Part shown: piece by piece, positions 32,665-44,200 of the stretch
How the letters are laid out: each line of letters begins with the position of its first letter
Position numbering within the stretch: the stretch's first letter is position 1
Assembly (NCBI RefSeq): GCF_907164915.1
Contig: NC_061869.1
Location: 20,251,125-20,315,124 of the forward strand
Source: Impatiens glandulifera
Lineage: Eukaryota; Streptophyta; Magnoliopsida; Ericales; Balsaminaceae
Length of the DNA: 64,000 nucleotides
Direction of reading: 5' to 3'
Translations under genes and position numbers: made by a program
Notes under the pieces: model-generated
Seen by the model: the letters and a program-made list of their open reading frames with translations, nothing else
Told to the model about the DNA's origin: nothing
The model's database searches: none

Positions 32665-34118
32665 TAGAGACTAGGGGTCTCGCTAAGGTGAATGCTTACA
32701 CAACACGCCGGTTGATACTAACCCTGTTAGAGTTTAATAACGGTCTCAATACTACGCAAGTAGTCACAAACTCTTGAACCGAGTTTAAGTGCGGAACTGT
32801 TCGTTTTAACTTGAAGAAAACACACACACGATTTGGACAGTAGTAAGAAGATACGAAGTAGAGGAGAAACACAACATAGGATTTATGGATGTTCGGAGAT
32901 AAAGCTTCTACATCACCCCTTCTTCTCAAACGTTGAGAAGGATATTCATTCTGAATATTCAAAACAGTTTACAATACGTCGAACAACCGAGGCTTATTTA
33001 CTGCTCGTTTTCGACTTCTTGTTGCGCTTACTCTGCTGAACAGAAACAAATTCTGTGAACTTATAACCCTCACTACTCACACAAAAAAAGTGAACTTGTA
33101 ATAAACATGAAATTCTGACACACACAGATTTGATTGCTTGAGTAATATGTAAGCGTGAACAGGTTTGAAAGCTTGAACAGTTGTTATTGCAAAATCGTAA
33201 GGTTGTCATAACGTTAAGATCAAGTGCTTCTTCTAGTTGAGTTATGTTCTCTTAAATAAGAATGTGACAACGGTCATATCCTTGATCTTCAACAGATATA
33301 TCATCTCTTGAATCTCATTGGTTGAGGATCTTTGTAGTACGTTCTTAGTATATCTTCTAATCTTGTTTGATAAGAATTCAATATAGCATTTAATGAGGTT
33401 AATCCTTTTAAGGAAGAAGATCATCTGGAAAATTTGTCTTCTAATGATTTTACTATCTGGAAAAGTGTGACAAAAATCTGCTCACCAAAATAGAAGTCTG
33501 ATCTTCTTCAGCAGACTTCTGCATCCCAAAAGATTTTATCAGACTTGTATTAAAATGGTAATAAAACAGTCTGATTATGTTAAATTTTCCTTCTATATTT
33601 GCCGGAAATGTTCTGTGTTGCATTAAACGAGAAACTGCCCACTACTTTTAATATAAATATTTCTTAGCAAATAGTTGGTTTCGCCTTTTGGGTCTAAGCG
33701 GTAAGACCAATTTTTTGCCTTTGAACAGTAAAACAGATTTTGTGCCTTTGAGCGGTAAAACTAATTATGTTCCTTTGAGCAGTAAAACCGTTTATGTACC
33801 TTTGATCGGTAAAACCGATTATGTGCCTTTGACTAGTATAACTGATTATGTGCCTTTCAGCGGTAAAATTGATTATGTGCCTTTGAGCGGTAAAACCAAT
33901 TATGTGCCTTTAAGTGGTAAAACTGATTCTAGAGCCGATTAGTAAGGCCTAAGGAGTAATCTTTCGGTTTTGGTTTTACCAATTCCTACATTTCCGGTTT
34001 TGATGAAAATTGAACATCTTGGCTTTCCGGTTTTTTTTATCCTACAGAAATGATGAATTTGGTTAAGTTCTTTAGATAATTAATTTCTTGCTAATTGATT
34101 ATCTAATTTATCTAACCA
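32665..34118 (-). repeat. LTR of element B (inner end lost)
   Basis: On the minus strand it starts TGGTTAGATAAATTAGATAA after a purine tract, closely matching the start of LTR A (TGTTAGATAAATTAGATAG). It carries the family block near its other end (GAAGGGGTGATGTAGAAG, 32900-32930) and GTGTTGTGTAAGC (32694-32706) as in LTR A. The terminal CCGATC...ACA is missing or mutated, so the left boundary is approximate. A 27-bp minisatellite lies in the U3 part. Confidence 0.7.
33682..33940. repeat. 27-bp minisatellite in LTR B
   Basis: Nine or so tandem units of consensus GCCTTTGAGCGGTAAAACCG plus ATTATGT. Each contains a small inverted repeat CGGT-AAA-ACCG. Because 27 is divisible by 3 the plus strand stays open across the array and reads as nine-residue repeats (PLSGKTDYV), but this is antisense to element B and not evidence of a protein. 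GGTAAAACCGAT words link it to the ACCGAT-rich U3 of LTR A. Confidence 0.9.
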
Positions 34119-34131
34119 TTTCTCCCTTATT
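34119..34131 (-). promoter_or_regulatory. Polypurine tract of element B
   Basis: AATAAGGGAGAAA on the minus strand directly before the LTR start. A second, weaker tract (AAAAGGGAGAAATTTC, minus, about 34233-34248) lies upstream, again suggesting duplicated PPTs as in element A. Confidence 0.7.
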
Positions 34132-34559
34132 GATTATTTAAGTTAAATACTTAAAACGTGTAATTGTTGGCCGCTTAAGTTAATTTTGATTTCAAGATTC
34201 TGATTTCAGAAAAATTGTGGATTGGTTTCTTAGAAATTTCTCCCTTTTCAATACATTTTACTCTTAAATTTATCAAAACCAGTGTATTAAAAGGAAATAA
34301 AATCATCAAATAGCATTCGTGTTTAATTACATTTAAATAGAGTTAGTAAAGAAATTAAAGCGAGTCAATCACAAAATCAAAAGGTTGTAAAGGCGTGTGT
34401 GTGAAAAGGATAGATAGATGGATAGGAATTTAGTGTCTCCCTCTTTTGATCCTAGAGAGCGTGTGTGTGAGATCATTCTCTTCTGGTCGATCGCCAATGT
34501 TAAGTCTCAGCAGCCGAGTTCCCACCACCTCTTTTGATTCTCTAGTTTGATCGAGCACT
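34132..34559 (-). other. 3' untranslated part of element B
   Basis: Non-coding; its first 170 bp are the reverse-complement counterpart of 18980-19150 in element A (GGCCGCTTAAGTTAATTTTG against AATTAAAGCGACCAAC). The remainder (34320-34559) shows no recognised feature. Confidence 0.4.
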
Positions 34560-36777
34560 TCAAGGAACGATTTCTATGGGAGGGACTTCTAGTTGAGGCT
34601 GAGGTATGGCACATCCGCCCATTGGAATCAATGACATGTCATCTTCTTCTTCTTCCTCATCATTCAACTTTTCAGTCTCCGGTAGTGCATTTACCGGTGT
34701 TTTAGTTTCCGTTGCCGCAGACTTTTTGGTTCTTTTTCGTTTAACAGATCTTGGTTTCTTTGCAGGAGGTGCTTGCACAGTTGTTTCTTTATTGATTTCA
34801 TCATGGAGTTGTCTGTTCAGCTTCTTTAGCTTTTGCATCTTCTTCTTCTTGAAATCGATGGGCAGCCTCTTCATGATCCCTTAGGCTTTCAGCGTTGGCA
34901 ACACTTTGAGATCTCACTAGCTCATGGAGCTGTGATGCCATAATTTCAACCGAAGAAAGTGTCTTAGAGACGATAGGTTGTATCCGGCCTATTTCCTACC
35001 ATACTTGTGCCAATTTTTGATCGTGGGACCTTGAAGAGGATGTGCGCTCTTTGAGTGCTTTTGTTACTTGACCTTCCATGGATGCTTGCCTTGGGGCTGG
35101 ATCCTTTTGGATCAACTGTTAAATGGTCACCTTTAGGAAATCTTTAGAAAAAGATCGAGATGAACCTAGAGTGCGGGATTGTATAGGACGTGCCCCATGA
35201 GAACTGACATGATGAGATACTTCGGTGCATGTCAGTCTTTCAATATTGATCTCTCTTGTTTTGTTGCGGTCAGAAGACTTACCCGATGGAGATTTAGTCA
35301 TTTCATTTCGAGTAAGAGATGGGTTGGAATTTGAAGTGTCCTTCCCTTTTTCATCATTGGATTCATCATCAGTGGATCCATGTTCCTATTCCAATTCAAT
35401 TCAACGTTGTTTGGCTATCTCATTATATTTCTGTTTGCCCAATCCGAGGTATTAGCAATATTTTTCATCATCAGCCAAATATCTCTTGTTCTTCCGAGGG
35501 GGTCCATGTAGGCTTAGATGATTAACCTTTCTCAAATGTTTTCCTTACAACTTAAACAATTTGAGTTTTACCATGGATAATGTGCTCTTCTTTAGCCAGT
35601 GCAGATATTGGTTGTCCTTCAGCCGTGACAGATATTCCTTCAACCGTGGAAATAGTGGTAAGAACATCTGCCATAACGACTTTAAGTAATATAATAACAA
35701 TCATGTCCACTTGTGTCACATAGCCTTTTAGATTGAGATCCACTTCTCGTTCCTCAATAATTGGCAACAACGCTTTCCTTTTTGCATTTGCTTCAACAAG
35801 ATTGCTCCTTTCCAATACTTCGGGTAATGATGTGGTGTTTGATAATGAGAAAACCACATGTTCTAAGTTCATAAGAGGAGACCACTTGTTCTCCTATGAA
35901 ACATCAGGGAGGATCTCTCTAAAACTCACCTCCAGTCTTGTGTTCTCCCACACATAGAATATATCGACAATTCACTCGCTTTTTCTTTAACCTCCTTACG
36001 AGGATACGGTATTTCATTGATAATTGGAATAGCCGTGCCGACTGTCTTTTCATTAAATTTTGGAATAACCTCAGTTTCGGTAAGAATTTCTTCCCGATTT
36101 TCTTCATCTACTTGACCGATAACAGCTATTTCTAGATGATTGGTTTCATGCATTTGATTTGTTCTTGATGGAGGTCACTGATTGGATATGTCAGCATTCT
36201 CTCTATCGGTGTCGAGTATTTGCCCAACTTCATCAATAAAATATGTCCGGTCAGTTTCAGCTATCCGACCGGTCTCAACAACAAACTGGTGTATAATATC
36301 CAATACCACCGGTTGTGCTTCTAGAATCGCAAGTTCAATTAGTGGTACAGAGAGATCAATCTCAACAACATTGAAATCAACATTAGACAAAGTTGGAATA
36401 TTTACCTTTTGTTGTCATATCTCTTGTGCAGGTTAAATTCCATCGATTTTCATTCGTTTAATTCTGACCTGACTACCAATACTAGCAGTCAATTCAACAG
36501 CCTTCTGAAGCTTTCAGAATGATGACGTTCGATAAACAAATTTGGGATGTTTTGAGCCAGTATCTATGTCATCGCTAGCGGCGCCTTCGACAATAAGTTT
36601 TCTCACCGGTACTTAAGATATGGAGTCTAACAAAGTATTTCCTTGTACTAGCAGAGTTGAGGATTTTGCATTGGGGAAGAGGGGTACCTTGACCAGTAGG
36701 AATGTTCATATGAGTGAGGATCTTACTGATCTATAACGCATATCCAGGACTCCTAGAGGATTTAGGAGCAACCATTG
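34560..36777 (-). pseudogene. Accessory ORF relic, C-terminal two thirds (element B)
   Basis: Minus-strand counterpart of the long accessory ORF of element A. In order: MVAPKSSRSPGYAL (36775; A has MVSPKTNRCLGYAM), VPLIELAILEAQPVVLDII (about 36343-36287; A has LLVELAVLEAQLIVLDII), a segment rich in Thr-Asp-Arg, EANAKRKALLPIIEEREVDL (about 35795; A has EANVKRRALSPIVEKREDDL), a Ser/Arg-rich part, then KKKKMQKLKKLNRQLHDEIN (34850), PAKKPRSVKRKRTKKSA (nuclear-localisation-like) and a C-terminus EEEEDDMSLIP...PPIEIVP ending at 34560. Several frameshifts. The whole N-terminal domain is missing: the frame starts directly against truncated RNase H at 36777. Confidence 0.7.
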
Positions 36778-39545
36778 CTAGTCTATTTTATATCCTACGT
36801 AATCTGCATTAGAGTAGCTCGTTAAATTGAAACTGGAATCCTTCAGATACCACAGCCCCACATCTTGAGTTCCCTTAAGATATTTCAATATTCGTTTTGT
36901 AGTAGTGTAATGAGATTGTTTAGGATTATCCTGGAATCTCCCGCATACTTCGACTGCAAAGAGGATATCCGGTCGGCTTGCTGTTAAGTATAGAAGGGAT
37001 CTAATTATTCCATGATATGATGTTATGTCGACACTTTGACCATCTTCATCCATATCTAATTTGATTAAGGAGCTCATTGGGGTTGAGGCAGCGGAACAGA
37101 TTTCCAAACTAAATTTCTTTGGTAATTCTTTCGTGTACTTTGCCTAATTTATGAATGTTCGTCCTTCAATCTATCGAAATTGAAGACCTAAGAAGAAACT
37201 CACTTCTCCCATCATACTCATTTCGAACTTCTCAGTCATCATTTTAGAGAATTTATCACATAACTTTGGATTCGTTAAACCGTAAATGATGTCATCTACA
37301 TAGATCTGTACAAGTAATATGTGCTCATTTTTCTCAAACTTGAATAATGTTTTGTCTACAGATCTTATGGTGAAATCATGATTGAACAAAAATTTTGTTA
37401 GAGTATCATACCATGCTCTAGGAGTTTGTTTAAGACCATAAAGTGCCTTATCTAATCTATAGACATGACTAATTAAAGCAAGATTTTTGAAACCATGAGG
37501 TTGTTCAACGTATACCTCTTCACTTAATTCACCATTTAGGAAAGAACTTTTGACAACAATTTGAAAGAATTTGAAATTTTTGAATGCAACAAATGCAAGA
37601 AAGATCATAAAGGCCTCTAGTCTGGCAACATGAGCAAATGGTTCTTTAAAATCAATCCCTTCTTCCTGTTTGTATCCTTGGGCCACTAATCTATCATTGT
37701 TTCTCGTAACCAAATCAATCTTATTGAGTTTATTTCGAAAAACCAATCTAGTTCCAATCATAGATTGATTATCTGGTCTTAGAACTAGATGTCAGACTTT
37801 ATTTCTCTCAAACTCGTTTAGTTACTCTTACATTGCTAAGATCCAATCGAGATCCAAGAATGCTTCATCCACCTTTTTCGGTTCAATCTGTGAGATAAAT
37901 GCAGAGTTTGCATATTCTTCTAATAGTTGATGCCTAGTTCTGATGGGTGTAGAGGGGTTACCTATAATTAGCTCAGGAGGATGATTTCTATTCCATATAA
38001 GATTCGGTCCTGAAATACCTTCTAACTGACTGATTATTTGATCAAGGATAGACAGACCGGTAGGCTGAACAGTGTTAGGACGACCGATTTCCTCAGCAGT
38101 TTTTGAGGTGTCAAATTCCTACTGTAAATCAACTTGATCTTGCTGAGCTTCAGCATCATTAACTGTCTAATCTTAAATGAATCTTCGGTATACATGAACC
38201 TTATCTTCACTATCAGATTGAATATTTAATTTTTCCAATCTGTTATGTAGATCAATGGATGAAGAAGTATTATTTTCAACGGATTCAACAATTACGACAT
38301 GAGATGATTCTTCAACAGTAAGAGTCCTATTGTTTTATACTCTATATGCTTTACTAACTTCAGAATAGCCTAACATGATACAACATCTAATTTAGCGTCA
38401 AAGACATTCAAATAATTTTGGACATTATAGTGGATGTAACACTTACAGCCAAAGATCCTAAAATATCGGATATTAAGAACTTTGTCATGGTATACTTCAA
38501 AAGGCTTTTTGTTTAGACGCTTGTTTATCATGGATCGGTTTTGAGTACAACATATAGTATTGATAGCTTCTGCCCAAAGCTTTTGAGCAACACCGGAATC
38601 GGCTATCATGGATCTTGCAACTTCCTTGAGGGTTCGATTTCTCCTCTCAGCTAGTCCATTTTGTTGAGGAGTTCTAGCACTAGACAACTCGTTTCTAATA
38701 CCAGATTCCTCAAGAAATGCAGTTAAAGTGCTATTAGTAAGTTCAATACTTCTATCACTTCTAATTTTGTTAACACATACAAATTTCTCATTTTGTAATC
38801 TTCTAAGCATCTAGATCAGATTTGATGTAGCTTAATTTTTAGAAACTAAGAATATAACCCAAGTATATCTAGAATAGTCATCAATAATTACCATAGTATA
38901 ATGCATTCCTCCTAGACTAGTTACTCTAACTAGTCCGTAGAGATCCATGTGAAGTAGTTCTAAGTATCTGTTGGATTAAGTGTTTCCTTTACTTTTGAAA
39001 ATAGATTTAATTTGTTTTCCCATTTGACATGCAGAGCATACATTATCTTTTGAAAACTTCATATTAGGAATTTCTTGAACTAATTCCTTACTACAGATAT
39101 AGTTGATTGTCTTAATGTTTAAGTGATTTAATCTTTTATGCCACAACCAGTTTTGATCATTTTTAGCAATCATGCAAACAAAATTAGGACATTTAACTTT
39201 ACAATCTACTTTATAAATATTTTATATACTATGTCTTGTCAATAGTGTACTGCCCTGTTGGTTCTTAACTAAACATACTTGTTTGTGAAATTTGACCGTG
39301 TATCCTATCTCACACATTTGACTAATGCTAAGAAGGTTAAAATGCAAATTTTCAACAAGTAATACATCATTTATAGTTAAGTTTCCATGGTCAGTCTTAC
39401 CCCTGCCCACGGCCTTACCCTTACAGTTATCACCGAAGATGATCTTTGAACTGGATTCTTTTACAATGTCAGTCAACAACTTGTCATTTCCTATCATGTA
39501 CTTAGAGCATCCGCTGTCCATGTACCATTCCGAGTTTTCCAAGCG
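36778..39545 (-). pseudogene. Element B pol: protease, integrase, RT, start of RNase H
   Basis: Minus-strand Ty1/copia polyprotein in broken frames. Protease WYMDSGCSKYMIGNDKLL (about 39525); GAG-pre-integrase zinc region WHKRLNHLN...CSACQMGKQ (39145-39020); integrase with MDLYG first Asp (38945), two stops near 38830-38815, RSDRSIELTN second Asp region (38755), RTPQQNGLAERRNR with catalytic Glu (38670). The integrase-RT linker is degenerate to about 37800. RT is open for 196 codons (37761-37171) with [14 protein letters not shown] and an intact YVDD at 37291-37302. The connection reads SRPDILFAVEVCGRFQ; RNase H begins SYSNADYVGYKID, with Asn where SDADY has the catalytic Asp, and is cut off at 36778. 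Motif set and gene order fit the Sirevirus lineage. Dead, but the best-preserved RT here. Confidence 0.88.
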
Positions 39546-41085
39546 TTTAATCTGTTTGACCTGAAAAATATAACTTTTAATACCTTTTTGTTACCCACAT
39601 TTAATTGGGTCCACGGTTAATTAGTCCCTTAGAAATCCATACTCAAATTAATCGAATAATTCTCCCTGTAATGGTCAACTTGTACCAGGCTTGGCATCTC
39701 CCTGTCTGTATTTGAATACCTCATTGTGTGGTGGTGATAATCTTTGATGAGCTTTTTTTGTCCTTTTGTTATGTTCTTGTCTAACCGGCCGGTGGGCTTT
39801 CCTTCTCTCAAGGTTAAGCCACTATGCTTTGTCGGTTGGTTCTACATATGTTAATTCTTTCGTCAGTTTTGAGTTGTGAGTTGCATCACTGTTGGTTGAG
39901 GTGCTTTTTACAAAGCTTATAAATGGAAGCTTGTCTTTGATGAGCGTCAACTCTTTGCAGTTGGAAGTCCTGGAGTTATCTAGGTTTTTGTTGTCATAGC
40001 CTAAACCAAATTTGCAGTTATAGGGTCTTTGATGACTCGTCATCTGGCTCACATCATCTATAGAGTTCTTCCATGCAGTAATCACGTACTTTGTTCTTTC
40101 ATTTTCTTCTGTCAACGATTGGACTGTCTCCTTGAGCTTCTCATTCTCAAAAGATAGTTCAATCGTTCCACCAGTCTGAGCATTTAGTTGAGTTAGTACA
40201 AGGTTGGATAGGTTCCTGTACTAAATGACAATGTCATTGAGTGCATTAATCATAAAATCTCGAGTGAACTCCTCACGTGTGAAGTCGAATACTTCTTCCT
40301 CATTAGCCATAAGACATCTGATTCCTCATCATCACTGTCTGAATCGCTATCATCGGCTATTAAGGCTTTATGGATTTCTTTGCCTTGACTTTTTGACTGG
40401 TGATCTTCCCTTTGGTTCTGAACATTTGGCTTTCTGTCGTCCCTTCGTGGCTTTCTGCACTCGTAGTGACCTAATACATCACAATTAAAACAACGAACGT
40501 TAGCTTTGTTACCATTAGAGTAGTTGTAGTTGTATGAGTTGGTGGGTTGATTCTTCTTCATGAACTTTCCGAACTTTCTGACAAGCGTGGCCATTGCATC
40601 ATCGCTGAACTGTTCATCTGATTTGATAGGTACAGAAGCTACCGGTTCCACTAAGGCCACCAGAGCTCTGGTAGTTGTTGATGGTGAGGCTTCATCTTCA
40701 TTTCTTAATTTTATTTCGAATTCATATGCTTTCAGATCTTCTAAGACATCATGTAGCTTCATCTTATGAAGATCGTTTGATTCTCTCATCACCATGGTTT
40801 TGATATCCCAAATTCTAGGAAGTGATCTTAGAGCTTTCATAATCGATTCCTCGTTGTCGTATTTCTTTCCAAGAAGTGAGAGTTCATTCACAACACTAGT
40901 GAAACGGTCACAAAATTCCTTCATAGTTTCATCGGGTCGCATGCTGGTATTTTCAATCTTTTAGGTAGAAACCATGGTCTTGTTTTATTTGGTTCGCTCG
41001 TTTCCTTCGTGAAGCTGAATGATTGTCTCCCACACTTCTTTGGTAGTAGTGCATCCTCTGATCTTGACAAACTTGTATCTATAGG
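39546..41085 (-). pseudogene. Element B gag (N-terminus missing)
   Basis: Starts abruptly with KFVKIRGCTTTKEVWETIIQ (about 41070), the middle of a UBN2/Retrotran_gag domain. It continues MRPDETMKEFCDRFTSVVNE and LHKMKLHDVLEDLKAYEFEI, in a 230-codon open stretch (40942-40250). The zinc knuckle (40457-40492) reads CFNCDVLGHYEC, i.e. C-x2-C-x4-H-x2-C; two residues short of the normal H-x4-C, so probably non-binding. An acidic Ser/Asp run (DDSDSDSDDEESD) follows, then a linker to protease with stops (40115-39629). No 5' LTR or PBS: at 41085 it is joined to the RNase H end of element E. Confidence 0.82.
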
Positions 41086-44000
41086 AACATGTTCAAGACG
41101 AATCTGCTTCTGATTGACGTGTTCTCAGATGAAATGATGCTTGATTTCAATATGCTTTGTCCGAGAATGCAGAACTGGATTATAGGTCATTGCGATAGCA
41201 CTTGTGTTGTCGCAGAAAATTGAAGATTCATCAGCCTCAATCCCATAGTCTCTGAGTTGTTGTTGAATCCACAGAACTTGAGAACAATAACTTCCAACTG
41301 CAAGATACTCTGCTTCAGCTGTAGACGTGGCGACCGACGTCTGCTTCTTTCTGAAACATGTGATTAGACGATCTCCAAGGAACTGGCAAGTTCCACTTCT
41401 GCTTTTTCTATCAATTTTGTACCCTGCATTATCTGCATCTGAGAAAGTAGTTAAATTGAAACTGGAATCCTTCGGATACCACAGTCCCACATTTTGAGTT
41501 CCCTTCAAGTATTTAAGAATACGTTTAGCAGTAATAAGTGAGAGAGTTTAGGATTAGCCTAAAATCTTCCACAAACACCAACAACAAATTGAATGTCTGG
41601 TCTGCTAGCAGTTACATACAGCAAGGATCCGATGAGTCCTCTATATGTTGTTACATCGACAATTTGGCCACCTTCATCTTTATCCAATTTACTTGAGGAT
41701 CTCATTGGAGTAGCTGCTGAAGAACAATTCTCTAAACCAAACTTCTTTAGCAGTTCTTTGGTGTATTTGGCCTAGTTGATGAGGGTTCCATTTTCTAACT
41801 GACGGACTTGAAGCCCAAGGAAGAATGTTAATTCTCCCATCATGCTCATTTCAAACATGTCCTGCATCAACTAAGAAAATTTCTCGCATAACTTGGGGTT
41901 AGTTGAACCAAAAATAATATCACCAACATATATTTGAACAAGTAGAATGTGAGAATCTTTAGAAAATCTAAACAAAGTTTTATCCATAATTCCCACAACA
42001 AAGTCATGATCAAACAAAAAGTTGGTTAATGTATCGTACCAAGCTCTAGGGTTTGTTTTAGACCATACAATGCTTTGTCAGGCCTATAAACATGATTTGG
42101 AAAAACATGATCTACAAATCCAGGGGGTTGCTCAACATATACTTCTTCACTTAATTTCCCATTTAAAAATGCACTTTTCACATCCATTTGAAAGACTTTA
42201 AAATTATTAAATGATGCATATGCTAGGAAGATTCTGATTGCCTCTAGTCTTGCAACCGATGCAAAAGACTCATCAAAATCAATACCTTCCTCTTGTCTGT
42301 ATCCTTGAGCAACTAAACGAGCTTTGTTTATAATGACTAAACCATCTTCACTAAGCTTGTTTCTAAAGACCCATCTTGTTCCTATGACTGACTTGTCAGT
42401 TGGTCTAGGAGTAAGATACCACACCTTATTTCTTGAGAATTGGTTTAACTCCTCCTGCATAGCATTGATCCAATCTGGATCAACTATAGCTTCACCAATT
42501 TTCTTGGGTTCAATCTGAGAAATAAATGTAGAATTGGCCATTTCATTCATCAGTTGACGTCTTGTCCTTCGAGGAGAAAAAGGATTTCCGATTATCAGTT
42601 CTGGTGGATGATTTCTGTTTCATCTAAAGTTGGTTCCAAGGGGATTGGTCATCTGAGCTGGTGACACCGCGACATCCAAACTCTCAACTTCTTGTTGAAC
42701 AGGAGTTTTCACGTCTGGTTGAACTACAACCGGATCAGCCACTAGATCAGACAGAGCCATCCACTTATCCAAAGTTTCTTCTTCTTCACTTACAGACTCA
42801 AGACTAGTCGCTTTTAGTCTGTAAGCAAGATCAATGGGTTCATTAGATTTGCTCTCAACAGTCTGTGTTCTTTTGTTATATACTTTGTAAGCCTTGCTTA
42901 CTGATGAGTATCCCAACATGAATCCCTCATCTGCTTTAGCATCAAAAGCGGTCAAATAAACCTTTTCATTGTTATGGATAAAATATTTACATATAAATAT
43001 CTTGAAATAAGAAACTGTAGGAATTCTCCCATAATACAGTTCATAGGGAGTTTTATCAAAACGTTTGTTAATTATTGACCGGTTTTGTGTATAGCAGACA
43101 GTACTAATGGCTTCCGCCCAGAACCTCTGAGCTACATCTGATTCAGCAAGCATATATCTCGCTGCTTCCTTCAAAGTTCTCACTCTTCTCTCAGCAATGC
43201 CATTTTGTTGTGGAGTTCTGGCACTAGACAACTCGTGCCTAATTCCAATTTCCTCGAGATAAGATGATAGGTATCTATTAGTGAACTTAGTTCCCTAATC
43301 ACTTCTAATGCACGTAATATTTAAAGATTTCTGATTCTGAATTCCTTTAAATATTCTAATCAAGTTTTCAGAAGTTTTATCTTTTGATGGTAAAAATGCA
43401 ACCCATGTAAATCGAGAGAAATCATCAATAATAATTAAGGCAAATTTCATTCCTCCTATACTCTTTACAGGAATTGGACCAAACAGATCCATATGTAAAA
43501 GTTCTAGGATACGGATGGATTGTTATTTCCCTTTACTTTTGAACGATGATCTGCCATGTTTGCCTAATTGGCAAGCAGTTCATATCTTGTCCTTTGAAAA
43601 CTGAAGTTTGGGCAAACCAATGACTAAATTGTTTGAACAAATGTTGTTGATGGTTTTAAAATTCAAATGATTCAAACGTTTATGCCATAACCATTTCTAG
43701 TCATTCTTGGCAATCATGCACATAGGATCATAAGACTCTTTTTGCCAATTCATTTTGTATGAGTTTCCTACTCTACTTCCAGTTAATAAAATGTTTCCAT
43801 CTTGGTCTTTAACTAGACATGCATGAGTTTGAAAATCTACTGACAAACCATTATAACATAATTGACTAATGCTGATTAGATTATAGCACAGATTATCAAT
43901 AAGCAGCATGTCATTAATAGTTAGATTACCATGGATAATCTTACCCTTACCCATGGTCTTACCCTTCTTGTTGTCACCAAACGTGATCTTAGGTCCAAAG

Positions 44001-44200
44001 CAATCTGATATATTAGTGAGAAGCCGTCTGTTTCCTGTCATATGCCTGGAACATCCGCTATCAAGATACCATACAGATTCCTCCAGTCCTTCGTATATTT
44101 GTACCTACATAAATAGATATTTACAATCTGTTGGTACCCACTTTCAATTGGGTCCTCGGTCAATCGGTCCCTTAGGAATCCATATTTGAGATATTTTGAT
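41086..44200 (-). pseudogene. Element E pol: protease to RNase H
   Basis: Minus strand, same family as B. Protease end and flank (MTGNRRLLTNIS, 44041); WLWHKRLNHLNFKTINNIC-like zinc region with stop; integrase MDLFGPIPVKSIGGMKF (43492), RSD followed by a stop at 43295, then an open 203-codon stretch with SARTPQQNGIAERRVR (43228). [49 protein letters not shown]; a frameshift near 42030; palm motif YVGD (41919-41930) instead of YVDD; SRPDIQFVVGVCGRF; RNase H open from 41508 (TTFSDADNAGYKIDRKSRSG, TSTAEAEYLAVGSY, LHSRTKHIEIKHHF) to about 41090. It is lost before the usual ADIFTKPL end. Multiple stops; inactive. Confidence 0.88.

Noticed and set aside
32696..32962. Minus-strand ORF (EYPSQRLRRRGD..., NIHKSYVVF) resembling plus-strand ORF 20172-20354
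   Set aside because: Similarity comes from the conserved LTR block of elements B and A; the frame is lost in LTRs C, D and E, so it is not a protein.
33688..33942. 84-codon plus-strand ORF of nine-residue repeats (PLSGKTDYV)
   Set aside because: Open only because the unit is 27 bp; it lies antisense in the U3 of LTR B, with no promoter or conserved start.
34606..34884. Plus-strand Ser-rich ORF with apparent hydrophobic segments
   Set aside because: Shadow of the acidic/basic C-terminus of the element B accessory ORF on the minus strand.
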